Below are positions 6,577-13,551 of a DNA stretch of 16,625 bases, in pieces; positions within the stretch are counted from its first letter, which is position 1, and each line of letters opens with the position of its first letter. Source of the stretch: Paracoccaceae bacterium (GTDB lineage Bacteria > Pseudomonadota > Alphaproteobacteria > Rhodobacterales > Rhodobacteraceae); the NCBI GenBank assembly GCA_006227805.1, contig SBFT01000281.1, forward strand, positions 1 to 16,625, written 5' to 3'. The notes beneath the pieces are model-generated. The model searched no databases, was not told the DNA's origin, and was given only the letters and a program-made list of their open reading frames with translations. The position numbers and the translations under genes are program-made.

Positions 6577-8415
6577 ATGGGCCAGATCGACCGCAAGATA
6601 GGGGAAACGCGCCCCGTCATCCGTCAATTGGACGAAGGCGCGATCAACCGGATCGCCGCCGGCGAGGTCGTGGAACGCCCGGCCTCGGCCGTCAAGGAAC
6701 TGGTCGAGAACGCGATCGATGCAGGCGCCACCCGCATCTCGGTCGATGTCGCCGATGGCGGCAAGACCCTGATCCGCGTCACCGATGACGGCTGCGGCAT
6801 GGCGCCTGACGACCTGCCCCTGGCGCTGTCGCGGCACGCCACGTCCAAGATCGACGGGTCCGACCTTCTGAACATCCACAGCTTCGGTTTCCGGGGCGAG
6901 GCTCTGCCGTCGCTCGGCGCGGTGGGCCGCCTGACGATCACCAGCCGCGCGGCGGGCTTCGACGCCGCCACGATCCGCGTCGCGGGCGGGCAGAGCGAGG
7001 CGGTGAAACCGGCGGCCCTGCGCGCGGGCACGGTGGTCGAGTTGCGCGATCTCTTCTACGCCACGCCCGCGCGGCTGAAGTTCCTGCGCAGCGACCGGGC
7101 CGAGGCGCAGGCGATCGCCGACGTGGTCAGGCGCCTCGCCATGGCAGAACCGGGTATCGGCTTCACGCTGCGCGATGTCTCGGGCGGCGGCGAAGGGCGC
7201 GAGGTCTTCCGGGCGGATGCCGAACAGGGCGATCTTTTCGGGGCGCTGGGCGCAAGGCTGGCGCGCGTCATGGGCGGCGATTTCATCGAGAATGCCCTGC
7301 GCATCGACGCCACCCGCGAAGGGCTGCATCTTCTGGGCTATGCGGGTCTGCCCACCTTCTCGCGCGGGGCGGCCGTGGCGCAATATCTCTTCGTCAACGG
7401 CAGGCCCGTCCGCGACCGGATGCTGACCGGCGCGCTGCGCGCCGCCTACATGGACGTCCTGGCCCGCGACCGCCACCCGATGGCGGCCCTGTTCATCGAT
7501 TGCGAACCGACGCTGGTCGACGTGAACGTCCACCCCGCGAAATCCGAGGTCCGTTTCCGCGATCCCGGCCTCGCGCGCGGGCTGATCGTGTCGGCCCTGC
7601 GCCACGCGCTGGCCGAGGAGGGGCACAGGGCCTCCACCACCGTCGCGACGGCGACGCTGGGCGCGATGCGGCCCGAACCGGCCGCAGCCACGCCGCGCAT
7701 CTACCAGATGGACCGCCCCTCGCAGGCCGCGCGGCGCGCCGCCTGGGTCGCGCAGACGCCCGGTTTCGGGGATCTCACGGCAAGTTTCTCGGCCCGGGTC
7801 GAGGAAGCGGCGCCGCAGGACAGCCTGCCCGAGGCCTTGCCCCTGGGGGCCGCCCGCGCGCAGGTGCATCAGAACTACATCATCGCCCAGACCGAGACCG
7901 GCATCGTCATCGTCGACCAGCACGCGGCCCATGAACGCCTGGTCTACGAGAAGCTGAAGGCCCAGATGGCCGGGACCGGCGTCGCCGCTCAGGCGCTGCT
8001 GATCCCGGAGATCGTGGACCTGTCCGACAGCGACCGCGCACGCCTGCTGGACGCGGCCGGGGACCTGGCCCGCATGGGGCTGGGGATCGAAGCCTTCGGC
8101 CCCGGCGCCGTCGCGGTGCGCGAGACCCCCGCGATCCTGGGCGAGATCGATGCGAAGGCCCTCGTCCGCGATATCCTCGACGAACTGGCCGACCAGGGCG
8201 AGACCACGGGCGTTCAGGCGCGGATCGAGGCGATCCTCTCCCGCGTCGCCTGCCATGGCTCGGTCCGGTCGGGCCGCCGCCTGCGCGCCGAGGAGATGAA
8301 CGCCCTTCTGCGTGAGATGGAGGCGACGCCCCATTCCGGCCAGTGCAACCACGGGCGGCCGACCTATGTGGAACTGCGGCTCTCGGACATCGAACGGCTG
8401 TTCGGGCGCACATGA
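6577..8415 (+). CDS. mutL: DNA mismatch repair protein MutL, endonuclease type
   Basis: MutL couples mismatch recognition by MutS to strand incision and removal. The N-terminal GHKL ATPase shows INRIAAGEVVERPASAVKEL with catalytic Glu41 and Mg-binding Asn45. It also shows TDDGCGM (69-75), HATSKI (87-92) and GFRGEALPSLG (104-114). The C-terminal dimerisation domain carries the nicking motif DQHAAHERLVYE (447-458). CHGSVRSGRRL (from Cys559) and CNHGRPTYVEL (from Cys590) complete the metal site, so this is a strand-nicking MutL unlike the E. coli form. The 612-residue length is normal. The chosen ATG adds about 12 residues before the usual N-terminus and has only a weak TAGG ribosome site, so the start is less sure than the gene. 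It overlaps rmuC by 4 bases. Confidence 0.97.
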   Translation: MGQIDRKIGETRPVIRQLDEGAINRIAAGEVVERPASAVKELVENAIDAGATRISVDVADGGKTLIRVTDDGCGMAPDDLPLALSRHATSKIDGSDLLNIHSFGFRGEALPSLGAVGRLTITSRAAGFDAATIRVAGGQSEAVKPAALRAGTVVELRDLFYATPARLKFLRSDRAEAQAIADVVRRLAMAEPGIGFTLRDVSGGGEGREVFRADAEQGDLFGALGARLARVMGGDFIENALRIDATREGLHLLGYAGLPTFSRGAAVAQYLFVNGRPVRDRMLTGALRAAYMDVLARDRHPMAALFIDCEPTLVDVNVHPAKSEVRFRDPGLARGLIVSALRHALAEEGHRASTTVATATLGAMRPEPAAATPRIYQMDRPSQAARRAAWVAQTPGFGDLTASFSARVEEAAPQDSLPEALPLGAARAQVHQNYIIAQTETGIVIVDQHAAHERLVYEKLKAQMAGTGVAAQALLIPEIVDLSDSDRARLLDAAGDLARMGLGIEAFGPGAVAVRETPAILGEIDAKALVRDILDELADQGETTGVQARIEAILSRVACHGSVRSGRRLRAEEMNALLREMEATPHSGQCNHGRPTYVELRLSDIERLFGRT

Positions 8416-9653
8416 TCCAGATCGGCGGACAGAGCTATGCCTTCGACGATCCGCTGGTGATCGCGGCCCTTGCAGGGGGCGCGGTCGTGCTGCTGATCCT
8501 GGTCCTGCTGATCCTTGCCCTGCGCGCGGCCGCCCGGTCCGCCCGCATGGCCGAGCCCCTGGCACAGCAGATGGCCTGGCTGGGTCAGAACGTGCAGCAG
8601 CTGGCGCAGGGACAGGACCAGCTGCGCGGCGGCTTGCAGACGGTGTCGGACAGCCAGACCAGCGCCCAGACCCGCATTCTCCAGACGGTCGAGATGCGCA
8701 TGAACGCGGTCCAGCAACAGATGCAGGACCGGCTGGCCGACAACGCCATGCGCCAGGCCCGGGCACTGGCCGAGATGCAGGAGCGGATGAAGGAAAGCCT
8801 GCATGGCTCGTCCAAGCAGACGACGCAATCGCTGACCCAGCTGCAGGAACGCCTGGCCGCCATCGACAAGGCCCAGGACAACATCACCAAGCTTTCGGGC
8901 GACGTGCTGTCCCTGCAGGACATCCTGTCGAACAAGCAGCGGCGCGGCATGTTCGGGGAAATCCAGCTGACCGACATCGTCTACAAGGCGCTGCCGGCGG
9001 ATGCCTATGCGCTCCAGCACACGCTGTCGAACGGGCGGCGCGCCGATTGCCTGATCCACCTGCCCAACCCGCCGGGGCCCATCGTCATCGACGCCAAGTT
9101 CCCGCTCGAGGACTTCGAGGCGCTGGCCCGCGCCGAGACGCGCGAGGATGCCGACCGCCTGCTGCGCAACTTCGGCAACGCGGTGCGCGTCCACATCAAG
9201 GCGATCGCCGAACGCTACATCATCGACGGAGAGACGGCCGATGGCGCGCTGATGTTCGTGCCCTCCGAGGCGATCTATGCCGAACTCCACGCCCGCCTGC
9301 CGCAGGTCGTGCGCGACGGCTTCGCCGCGCGGGTCTGGATCGTGTCGCCCACCACCTGCATGGCGACGCTGAACACGATGCGGGCGATCCTGAAGGACGC
9401 GCGGATGCGCGAACAGGCGGGCGCAATCCGCAAGATGCTGACGCAACTGCATCGCGACGTGGAACTGGTCTTGGAACGCGCGGGCAAGCTCGAGACCCAT
9501 TTCGACCAGGCGCGCCGCGATGTCGAAGGGATCACGGTCGCCGCAGAACGCGCGGGCAAGCGCGCGGCGAAGCTCGACAATTTTGACTTCGAGGAGCTGG
9601 ATCAGGACGAGGGTCCCCAGATCGTGCGCCTCACCCCCGACGCCAAGAGCTGA
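8412..9653 (+). CDS. rmuC: RmuC family protein (DNA recombination protein RmuC)
   Basis: RmuC proteins are membrane-anchored coiled-coil proteins with a nuclease-like fold that limit recombination at short inverted repeats in E. coli; the biochemical activity is not well established. The 413 residues show one N-terminal membrane segment (about 16-38) and a long Gln-rich coiled coil (about 45-165). The conserved core then holds NKQRRGMFGEIQLTDIV, RADCLIHLP, IVIDAKFPLEDF and VWIVSPTTCMATLNTMRAI. The GEIQ, DC and DAKF residues match the PD-(D/E)XK-like site assigned to the family. The ATG at 8412 overlaps the mutL stop as ATGA, so translation is probably coupled and the two repair-related proteins would be made together. 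An upstream in-frame start at 8343 would lie inside mutL and is not needed. Confidence 0.96.
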   Translation: MIQIGGQSYAFDDPLVIAALAGGAVVLLILVLLILALRAAARSARMAEPLAQQMAWLGQNVQQLAQGQDQLRGGLQTVSDSQTSAQTRILQTVEMRMNAVQQQMQDRLADNAMRQARALAEMQERMKESLHGSSKQTTQSLTQLQERLAAIDKAQDNITKLSGDVLSLQDILSNKQRRGMFGEIQLTDIVYKALPADAYALQHTLSNGRRADCLIHLPNPPGPIVIDAKFPLEDFEALARAETREDADRLLRNFGNAVRVHIKAIAERYIIDGETADGALMFVPSEAIYAELHARLPQVVRDGFAARVWIVSPTTCMATLNTMRAILKDARMREQAGAIRKMLTQLHRDVELVLERAGKLETHFDQARRDVEGITVAAERAGKRAAKLDNFDFEELDQDEGPQIVRLTPDAKS

Positions 9654-9682
9654 CCTCGCACCGGAATTTTCGCAAGAGTCCG

Positions 9683-9708
9683 GCCCGGAAGTTGGGAGCT
9701 TTCCGGGC
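9683..9708. terminator. Hairpin between convergent rmuC and aminotransferase genes
   Basis: GCCCGGAA (9683-9690) and TTCCGGGC (9701-9708) form a perfect 8-bp stem with a 10-base loop. It lies in the 59-base gap between two convergent genes, where it could end transcripts from both sides. A weaker 5-bp pair, CCGGA (9661-9665) with TCCGG (9679-9683), precedes it. Neither is followed by a T-run, so intrinsic termination is uncertain. Confidence 0.5.
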
Positions 9709-9712
9709 GCCC

Positions 9713-11065
9713 TCAGGCCGCCGACAGGCCCTTGTCCAGCGCGGAAAGGATCACCTGCACATCCGCCTCCGTCACCACGAGGGGCGGCGACAGGATGATG
9801 TTCGCCCCCGAGACCCGCACCATCGCGCCGGCCTGGTAGGCCGTCTCCTGCACGCGTGCGGCGGTGCCCTTGTCGATCGGGGTCTTCTTCGCACGGTCGC
9901 CGACCAGTTCGATCGCGCTCATCAGGCCATGCCCGCCGCGCACGTCGCCGACGATGTCGTGCTTGTCCTGCAGCGCCAGCAGCCCCCGATGCATCTGCGT
10001 GCCCCGCGCCGCCGCGTTGCCCGGCAGATCGCCCCTGCGCATCTCGGCCAGGCAGGCCAGCGCCGCCGCCGCACCGACCGGGTGGCCGGAATAGGTATAG
10101 CCATGCCCGATGGCCGCGCGGCCCGTCTCGTCGCCCTCGAACACCTCGGCCACATGTTCGGCGATCATCACCGCGCCGAAGGGGAAATAGCCGTTGGTGA
10201 TCGCCTTCGCGGTGCAGGCGAAATCGGGCTGGACCCCCCAGTGCCGCGATCCGGTCCAGGACCCGGTGCGTCCGAAGGCGGTGATCACCTCGTCCGCGAT
10301 CAGGAGGATCCCGTTGCGCGTGCAGATCTCGCGCACACCCGGCATGAAGCTTTCATGCGGCGGGATCACGCCGCCCGCACCCAGAACGGGCTCCATGATG
10401 AAGGCGGCGATGCTGCCCGGTCCCTGGAAGGCGATCTCGTCCTCCAGCGCCGCCAGGCACAGCTGCGCCAGTTTCGCGGGATCGGTCTCGTTGAAGGGGT
10501 TGCGATAGGTATAGGGGGCAGGGATGTGGTGGCAGCCCGCCAGCAGCGGCTCATACGCGCTGCGGAAATTGGCGTTGCCGTTCACCGACGCGCCCCCGAA
10601 ATGCGTGCCGTGATAGCCCTTCTTCAGGCTGAGGAACTTGACCCGGCCCGCCTCGCCCCGGATCTTGTGATACTGCCGCGCCAGCCGCAGGGCCGTTTCC
10701 ACGCTGTCCGACCCGCCGCTGGTGTAGAAGGCGCGCGTCAGTCCATCGGGGGCGAAGAATTCGCGCAGCTCCTCGGCCAGCTGGATCACCTGGTCGTTCG
10801 AGGTGCCCCGGAAGATCGAGTAATAGGGCAGGGCGTCCAGCTGGGCGGCGATGGCGTCCTTGATGGGCTGGCAGGAATATCCCAGGTTGACGTTCCACAA
10901 TCCGCCCACCCCGTCGACCACCTCGTGCCCGTCCACATCCGAGATGCGCACGCCCTTCGCCCCGGTCACGATGGTGGGCGGGTTCGCCAGGCTGTCGGCC
11001 GGATGCGCCATCGGGTGCCAAAGGGACCTCGCGTTCTTCTCCTTCAGGAAATTGATGTCCTTCAT
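9713..11065 (-). CDS. Class III omega-aminotransferase (PLP-dependent)
   Basis: This is a 450-residue fold-type I aminotransferase of the omega-amino acid:pyruvate family, which moves a terminal or non-alpha amine to pyruvate or a keto acid and leaves an aldehyde or ketone. The cofactor-binding TSGGSD is at 115-120 and YHG at 151-153. The Asp that pairs with the pyridine nitrogen is in LLIADEVITAFGRTG (Asp258). The Schiff-base Lys is Lys287 in CTAKAITNGYFPFGAV. The N-terminal WHPMAHP and GLWNVNLGY stretches resemble those of diamine, taurine or beta-alanine:pyruvate transaminases, but the substrate cannot be fixed from sequence. A full AGGAGGT ribosome site lies at 11072-11078 inside the 3' end of the iclR-type gene, whose stop is 2 bases upstream, so the regulator and enzyme are co-transcribed. 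Confidence 0.95.
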   Translation of the reverse strand: MKDINFLKEKNARSLWHPMAHPADSLANPPTIVTGAKGVRISDVDGHEVVDGVGGLWNVNLGYSCQPIKDAIAAQLDALPYYSIFRGTSNDQVIQLAEELREFFAPDGLTRAFYTSGGSDSVETALRLARQYHKIRGEAGRVKFLSLKKGYHGTHFGGASVNGNANFRSAYEPLLAGCHHIPAPYTYRNPFNETDPAKLAQLCLAALEDEIAFQGPGSIAAFIMEPVLGAGGVIPPHESFMPGVREICTRNGILLIADEVITAFGRTGSWTGSRHWGVQPDFACTAKAITNGYFPFGAVMIAEHVAEVFEGDETGRAAIGHGYTYSGHPVGAAAALACLAEMRRGDLPGNAAARGTQMHRGLLALQDKHDIVGDVRGGHGLMSAIELVGDRAKKTPIDKGTAARVQETAYQAGAMVRVSGANIILSPPLVVTEADVQVILSALDKGLSAA

Positions 11066-11067
11066 GG

Positions 11068-11853
11068 TCAGACCTCCTCGGGTATGTGTGCGGTGAACCG
11101 GGCGGGGGCGAAGCCGCCCACCCGGCGTGTCAGGTCGGCGGCGCAGGCGCGCAGGTCATGCGCAGCGCAGGCCCATTGATCCGGTGTCATCCGCCCCACC
11201 GGAGCGGCCACGGCCAGCGCCCCCAGCGGTCGGCCCTGCGCGTCGAAGACGGGGGCGGCCAGCGAATGCACGTCGGCCTCGAAGCCGCCCACGGATTCGG
11301 CCAGGCCCGACCGGCGCACCTCGGCGATGCGGGCGCGGATCGCTTCGGGACGCGTCTCGGTCTGGGCCGTATGGGCAACCAGCGGCAGGGCCAGCACCCC
11401 ATCGACGAAGGCCGCGTCCGAGAAGGCCAGCACCGCCAGCCCCGATGCCGTGCCGTGGAACGACAGGACCTCGGCATCCTCCATGGTCACCCTTGTGCCG
11501 TGGCGCGCGCTGTAATGATGCGCCAGCGCGTTCAGCCGCGCCCCCTGCAGGATCGACATGTGCGCGGTCTCGCCGGTGGCCTCGGACAGCCGCGCCAGCA
11601 TCTCGCGCGCGACGGACAGCAGCGGAACCGCCGCCTCGCGCAGGGCGGCCAGGCGCAGGACCTCGGGGCCGAGGCGATAGGATTTGCCCTGGAAGGTCTG
11701 TTCCGCGAATCCCTGTTCCACCAGTTCGGACATCATCCGGTAGACCGTCGCCTTGTTCATGCCCGACAGCCGCGCCAGGTCGCTCAGCCCGATCTCGGGC
11801 CGGGTCTGGCTGAAATATCCCAGCAGGGACAGGGCTTTGCTGACGGTTCCCAT
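11068..11853 (-). CDS. IclR-family transcriptional regulator
   Basis: This DNA-binding regulator of 261 residues has an N-terminal winged helix (about 1-62: VSKALSLLGYF, LSDLARLSGMNKATVYRMMSEL, YRLGPEVLRLA). An effector-binding domain of the IclR type follows (about 75-245: ETAHMSILQG, SFHGTASGLAVLAF, ESVGGFEADVHSLAAPVFD, GALAVAAPVGRM). IclR proteins usually sense a small carboxylate or aromatic acid and act on an adjacent operon. Here it is transcribed with the aminotransferase and divergent from the tctCBA operon, so it probably controls both (inference). The ATG at 11853 has only a distant GGAGA as ribosome site. The intergenic half-site cluster at 11965-11989 is the natural candidate for its operator. 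Confidence 0.95.
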   Translation of the reverse strand: MGTVSKALSLLGYFSQTRPEIGLSDLARLSGMNKATVYRMMSELVEQGFAEQTFQGKSYRLGPEVLRLAALREAAVPLLSVAREMLARLSEATGETAHMSILQGARLNALAHHYSARHGTRVTMEDAEVLSFHGTASGLAVLAFSDAAFVDGVLALPLVAHTAQTETRPEAIRARIAEVRRSGLAESVGGFEADVHSLAAPVFDAQGRPLGALAVAAPVGRMTPDQWACAAHDLRACAADLTRRVGGFAPARFTAHIPEEV

Positions 11854-11926
11854 GGCGTGGCGCGATGTCTCCGGGCAAGGCGCGAGACCCGGCGATTGAT
11901 TTCGCAGGGCTGCGCCGCTTCAATTC

Positions 11927-11955
11927 ACTTGACGGAAGGGCAAGCGGCCTGTCAA
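11927..11955 (-). promoter_or_regulatory. Candidate promoter of the iclR-type/aminotransferase operon
   Basis: On the minus strand an exact TTGACA (11955 down to 11950) is followed after 17 bases by TCAAGT (11932 down to 11927), a weak -10. It overlaps the plus-strand promoter candidate almost completely, so the two divergent promoters would compete for polymerase. Confidence 0.35.
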
Positions 11956-11957
11956 TC
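11929..11957 (+). promoter_or_regulatory. Candidate promoter of the tctCBA operon
   Basis: A good -35 box, TTGACG (11929-11934), is followed 17 bases later by TCAATC (11952-11957), a poor -10. The start of transcription would fall just before or inside the half-site cluster at 11965-11989. The same DNA read on the minus strand gives another promoter-like pair. Confidence 0.35.
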
Positions 11958-11964
11958 TAAATCA

Positions 11965-11989
11965 GAACCAACGGTTCAAATAATGAACC
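11965..11989. promoter_or_regulatory. Three half-sites of an inverted repeat, candidate IclR-type operator
   Basis: GAACC (11965-11969), GGTTC (11973-11977) and GAACC (11985-11989) alternate in orientation. The second and third extend to a perfect 6-bp inverted repeat, GGTTCA/TGAACC (11973-11978 and 11984-11989), with a 5-base spacer. The first and third are direct copies of GAACCAA, 20 bases apart, about two helical turns. The cluster ends 20 bases before the tctC start. IclR relatives such as PcaU and PobR are known to bind operators of three repeated half-sites, so the divergent IclR-family protein is the likely ligand. Confidence 0.55.
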
Positions 11990-12009
11990 AATTATCAGGG
12001 AGAGACGAC

Positions 12010-12948
12010 ATGACCACCAGGATCCTCAGCGGCGCGCTGGCCGCCGTGATCAGCCTGGGCGCGGGTGCGGCGCTGGCCGAATATCCCGAAAAGCCCGTGA
12101 ACTTCATCGTGCCCTGGCCGCCGGGCGACCTGGAAGACGTGATCACCCGCATGATCGCCGAGGATTTCCAGGCCAGGTATGGCGTGCCGGCAGCCGTGGT
12201 GAACAAGCCCGGCGGCGGCGGCGGCCCCTTCCCCGGGGCGATCGAGGTGGCGACCGCGCCGGCCGATGGCTACACGATCGGGTCCTTCGTGATCGGCGTG
12301 CCGGTGGTCGGACACCAGATCGGCATCCCGGAACTGACGCCCGAGAAGTTCGACCCCCTGGGCATCTTCCTGACCTATCCCTTCGTGATCGCCGCCGCCG
12401 GTGACGCGCCCTATTCGACGATGGAGGAACTGGCGGCCTACGCCAAGGAGAACGACGTGGCGCTGGGCCATTTCGGCGACCCGCTGACGCCGACGCAGGT
12501 GACCAAGGCCTTTGCCGTCAACGCGGGCTTCGAATGGGGCAGCGACGCGGCCTTCGACGCGCTGGACTGCAACACGCTGGCCAGTGGAGACGCCGATGTC
12601 ATCAACACCACGCTGCAACTGATCTTGCCCTGCCTCGAGAGCGTCAAGGTCCTGGTCGCCATCACCGATGAGCGCATCAGCCTGGTGCCGGACGCCCCCA
12701 CCATCGGCGAACTGGATCCCAGCCTGAACATCGCGCTGTGGAACGGCCTCTTCGTGACCAAGGACACGCCGCAGGACGTGCGCGACAAGATCATCGCGGT
12801 GGCCTCCGAGACGGTGATGAGCGAGCGCGCCCAGACCGTGGCAAGGGAAACCGGCGCATTGGTCTATTGGCAGAACGCCGCGGATTCGGCCGCACGCATC
12901 GCCGCCGATATCGAGACCGTCGGCCGCATCAGCGAACTGCTGAAGTAG
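12010..12948 (+). CDS. tctC: TTT transporter periplasmic substrate-binding protein (TctC/Bug family)
   Basis: This is the extracytoplasmic receptor of a tripartite tricarboxylate transporter, delivering a carboxylate to TctAB. It has 312 residues. A Sec signal peptide covers about 1-23 (cleavage after GAALA, before EYPEKPV). The first lobe holds NFIVPWPPGD and VVNKPGGGGGPF, and APADGYTIG is the usual Bug landmark. The loop after PWPPG reads DLED instead of the common glycine-rich GGxxD form. Cys187 and Cys208 are the only cysteines in the mature protein and could form a disulfide in the periplasm. I chose the ATG at 12010 because it follows AGGGAGAG and gives a proper signal peptide; the frame is open much further upstream without coding character. 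It is the first gene of the tctCBA operon. The ligand is unknown. Confidence 0.95.
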   Translation: MTTRILSGALAAVISLGAGAALAEYPEKPVNFIVPWPPGDLEDVITRMIAEDFQARYGVPAAVVNKPGGGGGPFPGAIEVATAPADGYTIGSFVIGVPVVGHQIGIPELTPEKFDPLGIFLTYPFVIAAAGDAPYSTMEELAAYAKENDVALGHFGDPLTPTQVTKAFAVNAGFEWGSDAAFDALDCNTLASGDADVINTTLQLILPCLESVKVLVAITDERISLVPDAPTIGELDPSLNIALWNGLFVTKDTPQDVRDKIIAVASETVMSERAQTVARETGALVYWQNAADSAARIAADIETVGRISELLK

Positions 12949-12958
12949 GCCCGGCGCG

Positions 12959-12983
12959 CGCGGGGGCCCGCCCGGCCCCCGCG
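12959..12983 (+). promoter_or_regulatory. Intercistronic hairpin between tctC and tctB
   Basis: CGCGGGGGCC (12959-12968) and GGCCCCCGCG (12974-12983) form a perfect, all-G/C 10-bp stem with a 5-base loop, 10 bases after the tctC stop. No T-run follows and the operon continues. It most likely protects the tctC transcript end or partly terminates, so that more receptor than membrane subunit is made, as known for other binding-protein operons. Confidence 0.6.
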
Positions 12984-13020
12984 ACCCCGTCGCAACCGCC
13001 CCTGATCCCGGACGTCGCGC

Positions 13021-13551
13021 ATGACCACAGAACGCGAGCGCAGATTCGTCGGCCCCCGGCGCGGACAGCTTCTGTTCGCCCTGGGGTTCCTGGCGGTGTC
13101 GGTGCTGCTCCTGTCCCAGATCGGACGCGAGACCGTCTGGATCGAGAAATCGAAGCTGGCCGCGCAACCGCGCTTCTGGCCGGCGATCGGCCTCGGGATG
13201 ATGGTGCTGGCAGGCGGCCTGCACCTGTGGCGCCTGCCCTGGAAGAACGTCACGCGCTTCGACCGGATCGAGGCGCGCAAATGGATGGGCGTGCTGGAAT
13301 TCGCCCTGTGGTTCATGGCCTATGTCCTCGTGGTGCCGATCCTGGGATACCTGCCGGTGACGATGGTCTTCGTGCCCGCGCTTCTGTGGCGGATGGGATA
13401 TCGTACAAGGGTCACGCTGGGGCTGGGCGTGGTCTTCGCGGTGGCGGTGGTGATCCTGTTCAAGGGCTTCCTGTCGGTGAAGATCCCCGGCGGGATGGTC
13501 TATGAATACCTTCCGGGCGCGCTGCGCTCGTTCGCGATCCTGTATCTGTGA
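13021..13551 (+). CDS. tctB: TTT transporter small membrane subunit (TctB)
   Basis: TctB is the small, poorly conserved membrane subunit of the tripartite tricarboxylate transporter. The 176-residue protein has about five hydrophobic segments (near 16-34, 51-70, 88-108, 109-125 and 131-150). The QPRFWPAIGLGMM stretch after the first loop is typical of the family. The identity rests on this topology, the length and its position between tctC and tctA. No ribosome site is visible before the ATG at 13021, and there is no better start before the first membrane segment. Translation may therefore be inefficient or depend on upstream structure. The stop overlaps the tctA start as TGATG. Confidence 0.92.
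   Translation: MTTERERRFVGPRRGQLLFALGFLAVSVLLLSQIGRETVWIEKSKLAAQPRFWPAIGLGMMVLAGGLHLWRLPWKNVTRFDRIEARKWMGVLEFALWFMAYVLVVPILGYLPVTMVFVPALLWRMGYRTRVTLGLGVVFAVAVVILFKGFLSVKIPGGMVYEYLPGALRSFAILYL

Noticed and set aside
6514..8766. A 750-residue minus-strand open frame opposite mutL and rmuC
   Set aside because: Same reason: low-complexity composition, no family motif, and the plus-strand genes have full catalytic motifs.
9692..11179. A 495-residue plus-strand open frame opposite the aminotransferase
   Set aside because: Shadow of the aminotransferase, which has a complete PLP site and a strong ribosome site on the other strand.
11086..12009. Upstream extension of the tctC frame, suggesting a fused N-terminal domain
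   Set aside because: It runs antisense to the iclR-type gene with His/Gln/Arg-rich composition, and a proper signal peptide with ribosome site begins at 12010.
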